A DNA stretch of 64,000 nt from Mesorhizobium shangrilense (GTDB lineage Bacteria > Pseudomonadota > Alphaproteobacteria > Rhizobiales > Rhizobiaceae), in the NCBI RefSeq assembly GCF_040537815.1, contig NZ_JBEWSZ010000004.1, positions 62,001 to 126,000 on the forward strand. The letters run 5' to 3'. Shown here piece after piece: positions 9,425 to 18,309 of the stretch. Position 1 is the stretch's first letter. Each line of letters starts with the position of its first letter. The translations under genes and the position numbers were made by a program. The notes beneath the pieces were generated by a model. The model had not been told where the DNA came from. It did no database searches and saw nothing but the letters and a program-made list of their open reading frames with translations.

Positions 9425-10386
9425 TTTGTCCTCAGCCGGGGATCAATGAATGCGTAGAGCATGTCGACGATCATGTTGATCAAGACGAACAGGAAGCCGA
9501 CGAACAGCAGGTATGCCGCCAGAACCGGGATGTCCGGATAGCCGACGGCGTTGGTGAAGAGCAGCCCCATGCCCGGCCACTGAAAGACGGTTTCGGTGAC
9601 GATGGCGAAGGCGATCAACTGGCCGATCTGCAGCCCGGTGACGGTCACGACCGGCATCAGTGCGTTGCGCAGCGCCAGACGGCCGTAGATGTAGCGGCGA
9701 GGCAAACCGCGCGCGAAGGCGAAACGGACATAGTCCGAGGACAGCACATCGATCATCTCCGAGCGCACCAGGCGCATGATCAATGTCAGCTGGAACAGGG
9801 CCAGCGTGATCGACGGCAGGATCAGCGACTTGAGGCCGGAGGCTGTCAGGAACCCGGTTTTCCAGAAGCCGAGATCAACGAGTTCGCCGCGCCCGGAGGA
9901 AGGCAGCCAGCGCAGGGTGACGGCGAAGACCAGGATCAGCAGCAAGCCGGTGACGAATGTCGGCATGGAGATGCCCACCAGGGTCAGCGACTGGATCAGC
10001 CGCGACAGGAAGCCGTTCGGCTTCAATGCGCAGACGATCCCCATCGGAATGCCGATGAACAGCGACAAGAAGGTCGCAACCATGACCAGTTCCAGCGTCG
10101 CGGGAAGCCTGGTCAGCAGAAGGCTGGCAACGGGCTCCTGGTAGCGAAAGCTGGTGCCCAGGTTGCCATGAAGCGCGCGCCCGACAAATTCGAGGTATTG
10201 GATCAAAAGCGGCCTGTCGAGGCCGAGAGCGACGCGCAGGGCGTCCTTCTCGGCCTGGCTTGCGCCTTCGCGCACCATCGTGGCGACGGGATCGCCGACG
10301 AAGCGGAACATGAGGAAGGCGATGGCGGTTACGGCGACCATCACAAAGATCGCCTGCAGCAGCCTCACCGATAGAATCCGGATCAT
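9421..10386 (-). CDS. Oligopeptide-type ABC transporter permease OppB
   Basis: A 321-residue permease with an N-terminal membrane helix (MIRILSVRLLQAIFVMVAVTA), the family motif LGLDRPLLIQYL, and the EAA loop DYVRFAFARGLPRRYIYGRLALRNALMP (positions near residues 205-230). The ATG at 10386 is chosen because homologous OppB proteins start at this helix and an AGAAGG lies 10-16 bases upstream. The longer frame upstream reads through a hairpin region. It follows oppA after a 165-base gap containing a strong stem-loop. Confidence 0.9.
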   Translation of the reverse strand: MIRILSVRLLQAIFVMVAVTAIAFLMFRFVGDPVATMVREGASQAEKDALRVALGLDRPLLIQYLEFVGRALHGNLGTSFRYQEPVASLLLTRLPATLELVMVATFLSLFIGIPMGIVCALKPNGFLSRLIQSLTLVGISMPTFVTGLLLILVFAVTLRWLPSSGRGELVDLGFWKTGFLTASGLKSLILPSITLALFQLTLIMRLVRSEMIDVLSSDYVRFAFARGLPRRYIYGRLALRNALMPVVTVTGLQIGQLIAFAIVTETVFQWPGMGLLFTNAVGYPDIPVLAAYLLFVGFLFVLINMIVDMLYAFIDPRLRTK

Positions 10387-10495
10387 CAGGAAGAACCTTC
10401 TTGGAAGCGCGGATCGAGACAGGCGGGACTTGCGCCGCCGTTGGAGCACCTCGCGATCCACTGAAGGTGGCAGGTGGTCCAACCGATTTGGGTCT

Positions 10496-10525
10496 GCCCG
10501 CGAAAGCTCCTTCGCTTTCGCGGGC
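10496..10525 (-). terminator. Hairpin between oppA and oppB (attenuator-like)
   Basis: A perfect 11-bp stem (GCCCGCGAAAG / CTTTCGCGGGC) around an 8-base loop. It lies just after the oppA stop and before oppB. Such hairpins after binding-protein genes usually stabilise the upstream message or stop part of transcription, giving more binding protein than permease. Confidence 0.65.
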
Positions 10526-10551
10526 ACGCTTTGGTGCCGCTTTCCTGGGAC

Positions 10552-12123
10552 CTAGTTCATATGCGCGAACCAGGGACGCACATACTCGTCGGGGAACTGG
10601 GGCATGTCGACCTTGTCGCTCATCGCCCAGGCGACCGGCTGCTGGTGCAGCGGTAAATAGAGGGCTTCGTCATGCGTGACCTTGAAGGCCGCCTTCAGCA
10701 TGTCGACGCGTTTGGCCTCGTCGAGTTCGGTCGATGCCGAACGGGCCAGTTCGTCGATCTTGGCATCGGAAAGCCCGTTGGGATTGCTGCCGCCATAATT
10801 GCCGTCATTGGTCGCCAGCAAGGCCTGCAGCACGCTGTAGCCGTCCATCGGCGGCAGTGACGCCCAGCCCAGCATGTAGATGTCGAGATCGCCCTTATCC
10901 ATGCGGGGGAAGTAGGTGGTCTTGCTCTCGACATTCACGTCGGCCAGGACGCCGATCTTGGCCCACATCGATGCGATCGCCAGGCAGATCTGTTCGTCGG
11001 CTATGTAGCGGTCGTTGGAACAGGCCAGCCCGACCTTGAAGCCGTCGGGGTAACCGGCTTCCGCCAGCAGGGACTTCGCCTTCGCGACATCATAGTCCAG
11101 GGGCACGTCGATCGACTTGTCATAGCCGGTGACCTGTGGCGCGACCAGCATGCCGGAGGTGCGCGACTTTCCGCGCATCAGCCGCTTCTGGATCGTGGTC
11201 AGGTCAACCGCATGCCAGAGCGCCTGGCGTACTTTCACATTCAGCAGCGGATTGGGCTTGCCGGGTGCGGCATGGAGTTCCGGCCGGAAGCTGAAGCCGA
11301 GGAAGATTTCGCGCAAGGACGGGTTCTCGACCACCTTCAAGCCCGGGGTGTTGCCGACCCGGTCGATATCCTGCAGCGGAACCGGCGCGATCATGTCCAG
11401 TTCGCCGGACAGCAGTGCCGCGACGCGGGTGGCGTTCGAGGCGATGGGGCGGAATTCCACGCCCGTCAGATTGTGCTGCGGCTTGTCCCACCAATCCTTG
11501 TTGACGGCGAAGACAGAGCGCGAGTCCGGCTCGTAGCTGACCAGCTTGAACGCGCCCGTGCCATTGGCATGATTGCTGGCGTAGGTGACGACGCCCGTCG
11601 AGGCATTGCCTGGCTTGAGCGCGTTGTGCTCCGCCATCCACGGCTTGCTCATCATGTAGATGGCGACAAGATCGTTCAGCAGTAGCGGATAGGGTCCTCG
11701 CAGGGTCAGGTCGACCGTGTAATCATCGACTTTCTCGACGCCGGTGACGGCGGAGAGGTTTTCCTTGTTGCGTGCGCCGGGATCGATCTGGCGCTGGATG
11801 GTGGCGACCACGTCGTCGGCATTGAAGGGCTGGCCTTCATGGAACTTGACGCCCTGCCGCAGATGGAAGCGCCAGCGGGTCGGCGAGACGATCTCCCAGG
11901 AGGTCGCAAGGGCCGGCTCGATAGCCATGTCCTTGTTGCGACGCACCAGACCGTCGAACACCATGTTCTGCACGCTCTGGGTGAAGCTGTCGACCTGGGC
12001 ATTCGGATCGTACGAAATGACGTCGCCGGCGGACGACCAGCGCAGCGTCTGTGCAAGTGACGGCGCCGTCACCGACACCACCATGGCAAGCCCCGCCAAC
12101 AGGGCCCTAGCGCATTTCCTCAT
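10552..12123 (-). CDS. Oligopeptide-type ABC transporter substrate-binding protein OppA/SBP family 5
   Basis: A 523-residue periplasmic binding protein. The signal peptide MRKCARALLAGLAMVVSVTAPSLA is followed by QTLRWSSAGDVISYDPNA, the classic start of SBP_bac_5 proteins. The conserved WRFHLRQGVKFHEGQPFNADDVV signature region lies near residues 80-105. A good ribosome site (GGGAGAAGAGA) precedes the ATG. It is the first gene of the minus-strand operon and is transcribed away from the amidohydrolase gene at 12280. The family binds peptides, glutathione, nickel and many amide compounds; the surrounding hydrolases suggest a non-peptide ligand. Confidence 0.92.
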   Translation of the reverse strand: MRKCARALLAGLAMVVSVTAPSLAQTLRWSSAGDVISYDPNAQVDSFTQSVQNMVFDGLVRRNKDMAIEPALATSWEIVSPTRWRFHLRQGVKFHEGQPFNADDVVATIQRQIDPGARNKENLSAVTGVEKVDDYTVDLTLRGPYPLLLNDLVAIYMMSKPWMAEHNALKPGNASTGVVTYASNHANGTGAFKLVSYEPDSRSVFAVNKDWWDKPQHNLTGVEFRPIASNATRVAALLSGELDMIAPVPLQDIDRVGNTPGLKVVENPSLREIFLGFSFRPELHAAPGKPNPLLNVKVRQALWHAVDLTTIQKRLMRGKSRTSGMLVAPQVTGYDKSIDVPLDYDVAKAKSLLAEAGYPDGFKVGLACSNDRYIADEQICLAIASMWAKIGVLADVNVESKTTYFPRMDKGDLDIYMLGWASLPPMDGYSVLQALLATNDGNYGGSNPNGLSDAKIDELARSASTELDEAKRVDMLKAAFKVTHDEALYLPLHQQPVAWAMSDKVDMPQFPDEYVRPWFAHMN

Positions 12124-12135
12124 TCTCTTCTCCCA

Positions 12136-12147
12136 TTTGTATACGAA
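12136..12147. promoter_or_regulatory. GTATAC-centred imperfect palindrome, candidate GntR/FCD operator
   Basis: The sequence TTTGTATACGAA lies 12 bases upstream of the oppA start. It has the TTnGTATACnAA form common to operators of FCD-type GntR regulators, and an FCD regulator is encoded at 16505. The position over the oppA promoter or leader fits repression. Confidence 0.45.
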
Positions 12148-12192
12148 GTTTTCAGATTATTGGATACCGTTATCCCCATTTATAGCGTACAC

Positions 12193-12208
12193 ATATTGTG
12201 CACAATAT
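12193..12208. promoter_or_regulatory. Perfect 16-bp palindrome in the divergent oppA/amidohydrolase promoter
   Basis: ATATTGTGCACAATAT is a perfect palindrome midway between the oppA start (12123) and the amidohydrolase start (12280). It resembles the nearby TTTGTATACGAA element (TTGT-two central bases-ACAA). One regulator dimer here could control both directions; the GntR/FCD gene at 16505 is the obvious candidate. Confidence 0.55.
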
Positions 12209-12279
12209 CAAGGCGCGCATATTCGATTTCGTTTGCTATGTGCAAAACCGCTCAAATGACCGTTGCGAAGGGATTGCCG

Positions 12280-13650
12280 ATGACTAGGGCGTTGCTGATA
12301 GAAAACGGTGTGATCGTCACCATGGACGCAGGTCGCCAGATCTTCTCGAAAGGGCATGTCCTGGTGGAGGATGGCCGGATCACCGCCGTCGGCGACGGTT
12401 CGCACTCCGTGACAGATCCGAACGTGACTCGCATTGACGCCTCGGGAATGGTTGTCATGCCGGGTCTCGTCGACACGCACGCGCATGCGGGGCACATGCT
12501 GACGAAAGGCCTGGGAGACGATTCCGAGGCGTGGATGAATATCGCCGGCCGTATCTATGCGCAGGCATCCGACACGGAATTCTGGGCCGCGGAAGCCGCA
12601 TTATCGGCGCTTGAGCGCATTAAATGCGGCACGACCACCGCCGCCCTGCTGTTCGGCGGCGGGCCGGATATCATGCGTACCGAGGCGCCGGAGGCTGCGC
12701 AGGCGCATCTGGCCGCAATCGCCGATATGGGCGTACGCGAAATACTCGCCGTCGGGCCGAACCGGCCTACCTCCTCCCACATCTATCGTGACCACGCACA
12801 AACCCCTTATGCGGAAATCACCGTTTCGCCGGATGCCCAGCTGGCCGTGTGCGCCGAGATCATCGACGATTGGGCGGATCGCGATAGCCGGCTGCGGGTC
12901 GCGGTTTCCCTTCCAGTGTTCACCGCAGGGGAACTTGACGATCAATCGGTATACAATCTCTCTTGCAAAGCGCGCGATCTTTCTCGTGAAAAGCGTGTGC
13001 TCTTCATTCAGGACGGACACCGCGAAGGTTCCATCGCCGCCAATGCGGAGCGGCTCGAGCTGTTCGACGAACATTCGCTGCTGGCGCACTGCATCGAATT
13101 GACCGAAGGAGACATCGCCGCGCTGAAACGCTCCGGCGCGAAAGTGGCGCACAATCCAAGCGCGCTGATGTCGGTCTCGGGCCGTTGCCCGGCGACGGAA
13201 CTGATGGAGGGCGGCGTCACCGTATCGCTCGGCACCGACGCGTCAGCGCCCGACCGTTCCTTCGACATGTTCCGCAACATGTTCCAGGCGCACCGCTATC
13301 ACGCCCGGCATTTCAGGAATGATGCGGTCCTGCCGCCGCTGCAACTGCTGGAGATGGCGACCATCGAAGGCGCGCGCGCTCTGTCGATGGAAAACGACAT
13401 CGGCTCGCTGGAGCCGGGCAAGCGCGCGGATATCATCCTGGTCAACATGCGCCAGCCGCATCTGTGGCCGCCCGCGCATCCCGTGCAACGGCTGGCACGC
13501 TTCGCCAACGGCGCCGATGTGGACACGACAATTGTCGACGGGCGTATTCTTATGCGTGGACGCAAGCTTGTCGGCCATGATGAAGACGCCATTCTGGATC
13601 GCGCCGAAAGCGCCTTCCACCTGATGATGAACCGCGCGGGCCTGGCATAG
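12280..13650 (+). CDS. Amidohydrolase family protein (ATZ/TRZ-like), copy B
   Basis: A 456-residue paralogue of the enzyme at 5356-6798. It shares DTHAHAGHMLTKG (metal site), FIQDGH, LLAHCIELT, and LGTDASAPDRSFDMFRNMF. As in copy A, the middle motif is QDGH without the usual downstream acidic residue. The ATG at 12280 is preferred to upstream starts because it has AAGGGA about 8 bases away and matches the MTRALLIENGVIVTMD start of the family. It is the first gene of the plus-strand operon with two more amidohydrolases. It probably hydrolyses a ring or side-chain amine of a compound imported by the divergent Opp system. Confidence 0.85.
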   Translation: MTRALLIENGVIVTMDAGRQIFSKGHVLVEDGRITAVGDGSHSVTDPNVTRIDASGMVVMPGLVDTHAHAGHMLTKGLGDDSEAWMNIAGRIYAQASDTEFWAAEAALSALERIKCGTTTAALLFGGGPDIMRTEAPEAAQAHLAAIADMGVREILAVGPNRPTSSHIYRDHAQTPYAEITVSPDAQLAVCAEIIDDWADRDSRLRVAVSLPVFTAGELDDQSVYNLSCKARDLSREKRVLFIQDGHREGSIAANAERLELFDEHSLLAHCIELTEGDIAALKRSGAKVAHNPSALMSVSGRCPATELMEGGVTVSLGTDASAPDRSFDMFRNMFQAHRYHARHFRNDAVLPPLQLLEMATIEGARALSMENDIGSLEPGKRADIILVNMRQPHLWPPAHPVQRLARFANGADVDTTIVDGRILMRGRKLVGHDEDAILDRAESAFHLMMNRAGLA

Positions 13651-13689
13651 GCCGGCATCGAGACCGTTACGCGAACAGTGGGAACCCAA

Positions 13690-14886
13690 ATGACCGAAGA
13701 CCTTCTCATCCGTAATGTCAGGCCATTGGGCGGCACCGCGACCGATCTCTATATTCGCGACGGTCGGTTCGCGGAAGCAATCGGCGGGGAAGCGGCTGAG
13801 GAGATCGATGGGCGCGGACAGGTCGCCCTGCCCGGCCTTGTCGAGGCGCACACGCATCTCGACAAGACGCTTGTCGGCATGGACTGGTTTCACAATCGTG
13901 TCGGCCCGACACGAAGCGACAGAATCCTGGCCGACCGGAACGCCAAGCGGGAGCTGGGCATTGATGCGCGCAGGCAATCGGCGCGCCAGGTCGTGCAGAC
14001 GCTGGCTTTCGGCGTGACGCATATCCGCAGCCACGTCGACGTGGATACGGAAATCGGCATCGCCAACATCGAGGGCGTCATTGCAACGCGGGAAGCCTTC
14101 AAGGGACTGGTCGACGTGCAGATCGTCGCCTTCCCGCAAAGCGGCATGCTGAGGCGCGAAGGCACGCTGACGCTGATGGAGGAGGCGCTGAAGGCTGGAG
14201 CCGATATTGTTGGCGGCATCGACCCGGCAACGATCGAGCGGGACCCGGTTGAGCATCTGGACGCAATTTTCGCGCTCGCGGATCGATACGGCAAGCCGAT
14301 CGACATTCATCTGCACGAGCCGGGAGAATTGGGCGCCTTCTGCCTCGAACTTATCGTCGAACGGACGCGCGCGCTTTCCCTCCAGGGTCGCGTCATGGCG
14401 AGCCATGCCTATTGCCTCGGCATGCTGGATACGCAAAGGCAGCATGCGCTGATCGATGCGCTGGTCGCCGAAAACATCGCCGTCATGACGGTCGGCAGCC
14501 CGTCCGCACCGGCGGTTCCGCTGCGCATGATGCGCCAGTCCGGTCTCGTCGTGGCATCCGGTTCCGACGGCATCCAGGGCACCTGGGAGCCATGGGGCAA
14601 TGGCGACATGCTGGAACGGGCCAAATATCTGGCGCAGCGCAACGGCATGACCAACGATGCCGATCTGGAAGAGACGGCGCGTATTTGCACCTTTGGTGGC
14701 GCGCAGGGTATTGGCCTGACCGACTATGGGCTTTCGCCGGGTTGCCATGGCGATGTCGTGCTGGTTGGCGCGCGGACCCTGGCGGAAGCCGTCGCCCTTA
14801 CCCCGCAAAAGCGCACGGTCATCCGTGGTGGGCGCATATTGGTGCGCGATGGTGTGCTGAGCGGAGATCTGCCCGATGCCGCATAG
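13690..14886 (+). CDS. Cytosine-deaminase-like amidohydrolase (CodA/AtzC type)
   Basis: A 398-residue enzyme with the CodA-type motif order: EAHTHLDKT (HxH metal site), RSHVDVDTEIG, the GGIDPATIERDP loop, IDIHLHEPGELGAF (metal His plus the acidic residue), MASHAYCLG, and SGSDGIQGTWEPWG carrying the catalytic Asp. All catalytic residues seen in cytosine deaminase and N-isopropylammelide hydrolase are present. The ATG at 13690 is preferred to an in-frame GTG at 13678. It overlaps the next gene by 11 bases. The likely reaction is hydrolytic deamination of a pyrimidine- or triazine-like ring; the natural substrate is not evident. Confidence 0.87.
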   Translation: MTEDLLIRNVRPLGGTATDLYIRDGRFAEAIGGEAAEEIDGRGQVALPGLVEAHTHLDKTLVGMDWFHNRVGPTRSDRILADRNAKRELGIDARRQSARQVVQTLAFGVTHIRSHVDVDTEIGIANIEGVIATREAFKGLVDVQIVAFPQSGMLRREGTLTLMEEALKAGADIVGGIDPATIERDPVEHLDAIFALADRYGKPIDIHLHEPGELGAFCLELIVERTRALSLQGRVMASHAYCLGMLDTQRQHALIDALVAENIAVMTVGSPSAPAVPLRMMRQSGLVVASGSDGIQGTWEPWGNGDMLERAKYLAQRNGMTNDADLEETARICTFGGAQGIGLTDYGLSPGCHGDVVLVGARTLAEAVALTPQKRTVIRGGRILVRDGVLSGDLPDAA

Positions 14887-16351
14887 CCATCAGGCGAACC
14901 GGCGCGACGACGGAGCCTTCCTGCTTACCGCCCGATGGGTTGTCGGCCATCGGAACGGACGCCACGTCCTGCTTGAGAATGGTGAGGTCGTCTACGAAAA
15001 CGGCAGGATCGTCTTCGTCGGCCATCACTATGCCGGGCCGGTAAAACAGCGGATCGACCATGGCATGGCCCTTATAGGCCCGGGTTTCATCGACCTGGAC
15101 GCGCTTTCGGACCTGGATACCGGCGTGCTCGGCCTCGATCATCAACCGGGCTGGAAAAAAGGCCGCGTCTGGCCGCGCGATTATGTGGAAGCCGGGCCAG
15201 CCGAAATGCTGGACCGCGACGAACTGGCGTTCCAGAAACACTATGCTTTCGCGCAGATAATCCGCAACGGCATCACCACCGCATTGCCGATCGCATCGCT
15301 GTTTTACCGTGCGTGGAACGAAACATCCGACGAGTTCGCTTCCGCCGCCGAAAGCGCCGCGGAATTGGGGCTTCGCACCTATCTGGGGCCTGCCTTTCGC
15401 GCCGGACATTCCGTTATCGAAGCGGACGGCAGCATCGTCGTCGAGGTGGACGAAGAGCGCGGCGCGGCAGGCCTGGAGGATGCCATCGCCTTTTGCAAGC
15501 AGCACGAAGGACGCTCTGGCGGGTTGGTGCGTACGATGCTTGCGCCGGACCGGGTGGAGTTCTGGACCGCCGACTTGATGCGCAGGACCGCCGATGCCGC
15601 GCGCGATCTCGGCGTGCCGGTCCGGCTGCATTGCTGCCAGTCTTCGTTCGAGGTCGAGACGGTTCACCGCCGGTTCGGCACGACGTCCGCCCGCTGGCTC
15701 CGGGACATCGGCTTTCTCAGCGAACGGGCGTTGCTGCCGCATGGCACCCATGCCGACGACCACGACCTAGAAATCATCGCCGGTTCCGGCGCGACATTGG
15801 TCCATTGCCCGCTGGTCATGGCCAGGCATGGCGTGGCGCTCGACAATTTCTCCCGCCTTCGCAGCAAGGGCCTGCGCATCGGAATGGGCACGGACACCTG
15901 GCCGCCGGACATGGTGCAGAACATGCAGCTCGGCCTGATGCTCGGCCGGATCATGGCGGGCACTATGGAAACGCCGACATCCGCCGACCTCTATGACGCG
16001 GCGACGATTGGCGGCGCCGATGCGCTCGGGCGGCCTGATCTCGGACGTCTGCAAGCGGGAGCAGCCGCGGATATCGTCGTGTTCGACCTGTCCGGCAATC
16101 ATCTTGGCCAGGTTATCGATCCGATCGCCTGCCTGATGACGTCCGCGAGCGGGCGCGACGTGCACACGGTCATCATCGACGGGCGCACGGTGATGAGCGG
16201 CCGAACCATTCCGGACTTCGACTTCGATGCGGCCCACCGGCGCGCACAGGCCCAGTTCGAACGGCTTGTCGAGCGCTACCCGCAACGCACCTGGCGGCAT
16301 CCGAACGTCGCCGAGATTTTCCCTCCCAGCTATCGGACATTCGTGGCATGA
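14876..16351 (+). CDS. Amidohydrolase-fold protein lacking the HxH metal motif
   Basis: A 491-residue amidohydrolase-superfamily protein by overall order: N-terminal sandwich, barrel, and the LGRLQAGAAADIVVFDL C-terminal strand. At the place of the usual HxH, after GPGF, it has IDLDALSDLD, so both metal histidines are replaced. The next motif reads RLHCCQSSFE (His present, Gln where Glu is usual). LLPHGTHADDHD and the Asp in MGTDTWPPD are kept. It may bind one metal, use a different site, or be a non-catalytic partner of its neighbours. It starts 11 bases inside the previous gene, so expression is coupled. Confidence 0.75.
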   Translation: MPHSHQANRRDDGAFLLTARWVVGHRNGRHVLLENGEVVYENGRIVFVGHHYAGPVKQRIDHGMALIGPGFIDLDALSDLDTGVLGLDHQPGWKKGRVWPRDYVEAGPAEMLDRDELAFQKHYAFAQIIRNGITTALPIASLFYRAWNETSDEFASAAESAAELGLRTYLGPAFRAGHSVIEADGSIVVEVDEERGAAGLEDAIAFCKQHEGRSGGLVRTMLAPDRVEFWTADLMRRTADAARDLGVPVRLHCCQSSFEVETVHRRFGTTSARWLRDIGFLSERALLPHGTHADDHDLEIIAGSGATLVHCPLVMARHGVALDNFSRLRSKGLRIGMGTDTWPPDMVQNMQLGLMLGRIMAGTMETPTSADLYDAATIGGADALGRPDLGRLQAGAAADIVVFDLSGNHLGQVIDPIACLMTSASGRDVHTVIIDGRTVMSGRTIPDFDFDAAHRRAQAQFERLVERYPQRTWRHPNVAEIFPPSYRTFVA

Positions 16352-16504
16352 GGGCTTTCCAAACCATCGAACAGCCATCGGGAATAATCTTGTTGGCACG
16401 CGGGCCGACAGATTTATGCCCTCGACGCCGGACCGTTAACTTCTCTAAACTCCAGCTTTGCGAATGCTCTTCTTCTTGTGCGCTTGGATAAGAATTCAGG
16501 ATCG

Positions 16505-17224
16505 ATGATGACAATCAACATTCGCAATAAAAACCCGAAATCCGCGGTCTCCAAGTCCGATGCGGTCTATCGCACCTTGAAGCGCGTCATACTCGACCAG
16601 GCGCTGACGGCGGGCACGAAACTGCCGGAGGATTCGATCGGCGAGCGGCTGGGCGTCAGCCGCACCATCGTCAGGCAGGCCCTGGCAAGGCTGAACGGCG
16701 AAGGCCTGGTCGAATTGCGCCCGCACAAGGGCGCCTGTGTCGCCCAGCCGAGCCTTGAGGAAGGCCACAACATATTCGAGGTGCGCCGGGCACTCGAAGC
16801 GCTGGTGGTCGATACGCTGATCGGCAAGCTGACGCCGCAGAAGATCAAACAGCTCGAAGCCCATGTCGACGCCGAGGACATGGCCAAGGCCAACAATACG
16901 GCGTCGTCGATCCAACTGGCCGGCGAATTTCATGTGCTGCTTGCGTCGCTGACGGGAAACGACCTGTTGCTGCGCTATGTCACGGAACTGGTTTCGCGCT
17001 CGTCGCTCATCCTGTCGCTCTACGGACGGCCGCATTCGTCGGATTGCGCCGTGTCGGAGCACCGCGAAATCATTGCCGCCCTGGCCGTTTCCGACCGGAA
17101 CAAGGCAGCCGCCCTGATGGAACATCACATTGACGCCATCACCACGCGCGCCTTGTTGAAAGCCAATCCAGGGAATGATTTCCCCGATCTCCTCGCCGCC
17201 TATGCGCGGGAAGAGGGCCTGTGA
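16505..17224 (+). CDS. GntR-family regulator, FCD (FadR) subfamily
   Basis: A 239-residue regulator with an N-terminal winged helix (TLKRVILDQALTAGTKLPE, then IGERLGVSRTIVRQALARL) and a helical FCD effector domain. The conserved FCD histidines appear in GEFHVLLASLTGN, SEHREII and EHHIDAI, which usually bind a metal that helps hold a small carboxylate ligand. The ATG at 16505 has AGGA close upstream. It ends the plus-strand amidohydrolase run and is the likely controller of the divergent promoter at 12124-12279, which holds two palindromes suited to this subfamily. Confidence 0.88.
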   Translation: MMTINIRNKNPKSAVSKSDAVYRTLKRVILDQALTAGTKLPEDSIGERLGVSRTIVRQALARLNGEGLVELRPHKGACVAQPSLEEGHNIFEVRRALEALVVDTLIGKLTPQKIKQLEAHVDAEDMAKANNTASSIQLAGEFHVLLASLTGNDLLLRYVTELVSRSSLILSLYGRPHSSDCAVSEHREIIAALAVSDRNKAAALMEHHIDAITTRALLKANPGNDFPDLLAAYAREEGL

Positions 17225-17373
17225 TCTCCTGAATCGGTCGAAGCGACGACGCTCGACCGGCCCGTCGGTCAACGGGACTGGATTCTCGTCCGCCGCGACC
17301 CCATGCACAGCGGATCGCGCGAGCCGCCCGCCGCTTATCCGGCAAGGCGGCCGCCATCGTCATGCGAATGGTT

Positions 17374-18216
17374 TCAGCGCAGACCCCTCACCTTGGTCAG
17401 GATATCCTCGGAAAGTGCCGAGACGAGCGCCCGATCGGCGCCCTTGCTCGGGATGAGGACGAATTCCACATCCTCCAGCTGCGGCAGATGGCCGATCTCC
17501 TTCAGGCCTGGAGGAGACATGCTTTGCGGTTGCACCAAAACCCCCATGCCGGCGCGGGCGGCGGCCGTCAGGCCGCTCAAGCTGCCGCAGGTGCAGACGA
17601 TGCGCCACGGCATGCCGTGCCGCTCGAGCGCTTCCAGCGCGATGCTGCGGGTGACGCTTGGCGGCGGGAAGGCGATCAACGGCAAGGCCGCCAACGACAG
17701 AACGTGTTCCGGATCGCGGGCGAGCCAGACAAGTGGCTCGCGATAGACGAGCCGACCACGGCTGTCGCCAAGCCGGCGCTTTGCCAGGACAAGATCGAGT
17801 TCGCCATTGTCCTGCATCTCGTAGAGCGTGCCGCTGAGCGCAACGGTCAGTTCAAGATCAACGGATGGATGGGATCGGACGAAATCCTCCAGCACCGCCG
17901 GCAGACGGCTGGTGACCAAGTCCTCGGACACGCCGAGCCTCAAGGTGCCGCGCAGCTTCTGCGCGGTGAAAAGCGCCTGCACCTGCCCTTCTATCGACAG
18001 CATGGTCCGGGCATGACCAAGCAAGGCTTCGCCATCGGGCGTCAGCACCACCTTGTGCGTGTCCCGCGCCAGCAACTGCCTGCCAATCGCCACCTCCAGC
18101 TTGCGGATGTGCTGGCTGACGGTGGACTGACCGAGCCCCAGCCTTTCGGCGGCGAAGGTGAAGCTTCCCATTTCCTGGACGGTGACGAAGCTGCGGAGCT
18201 GGACCAGGTCGAGCAT
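17374..18216 (-). CDS. LysR-type transcriptional regulator
   Basis: A 280-residue LysR protein: helix-turn-helix MLDLVQLRSFVTVQEMGSF, then AAERLGLGQSTVSQHIRKLE, followed by a periplasmic-binding-like effector domain. The ATG at 18216 is used because the upstream frame only adds a TTG. It is divergent from the BASS-type transporter gene, the usual arrangement in which LysR controls its neighbour. An AATAAC-T-GTTATT palindrome sits in the shared promoter. Confidence 0.9.
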   Translation of the reverse strand: MLDLVQLRSFVTVQEMGSFTFAAERLGLGQSTVSQHIRKLEVAIGRQLLARDTHKVVLTPDGEALLGHARTMLSIEGQVQALFTAQKLRGTLRLGVSEDLVTSRLPAVLEDFVRSHPSVDLELTVALSGTLYEMQDNGELDLVLAKRRLGDSRGRLVYREPLVWLARDPEHVLSLAALPLIAFPPPSVTRSIALEALERHGMPWRIVCTCGSLSGLTAAARAGMGVLVQPQSMSPPGLKEIGHLPQLEDVEFVLIPSKGADRALVSALSEDILTKVRGLR

Positions 18217-18232
18217 TGATATCCCAAATTGC

Positions 18233-18245
18233 AATAACTGTTATT
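18233..18245. promoter_or_regulatory. Candidate LysR box between the divergent genes
   Basis: AATAACTGTTATT has 6-base arms around one base and fits the T-N11-A rule for LysR sites. It lies 17 bases upstream of the LysR start and about 65 bases before the transporter ATG. Confidence 0.45.
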
Positions 18246-18309
18246 TCTTGTATCTCATTTCGCAATGTAGGAAAAGGCGGCGTTGACCACACTCTGGAAC
18301 GAACATGCC

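Noticed and set aside
13243..14808. A 521-codon open frame on the minus strand opposite the amidohydrolase genes
   Set aside because: It runs across the boundary of two real plus-strand genes with intact catalytic motifs, so it is a shadow.
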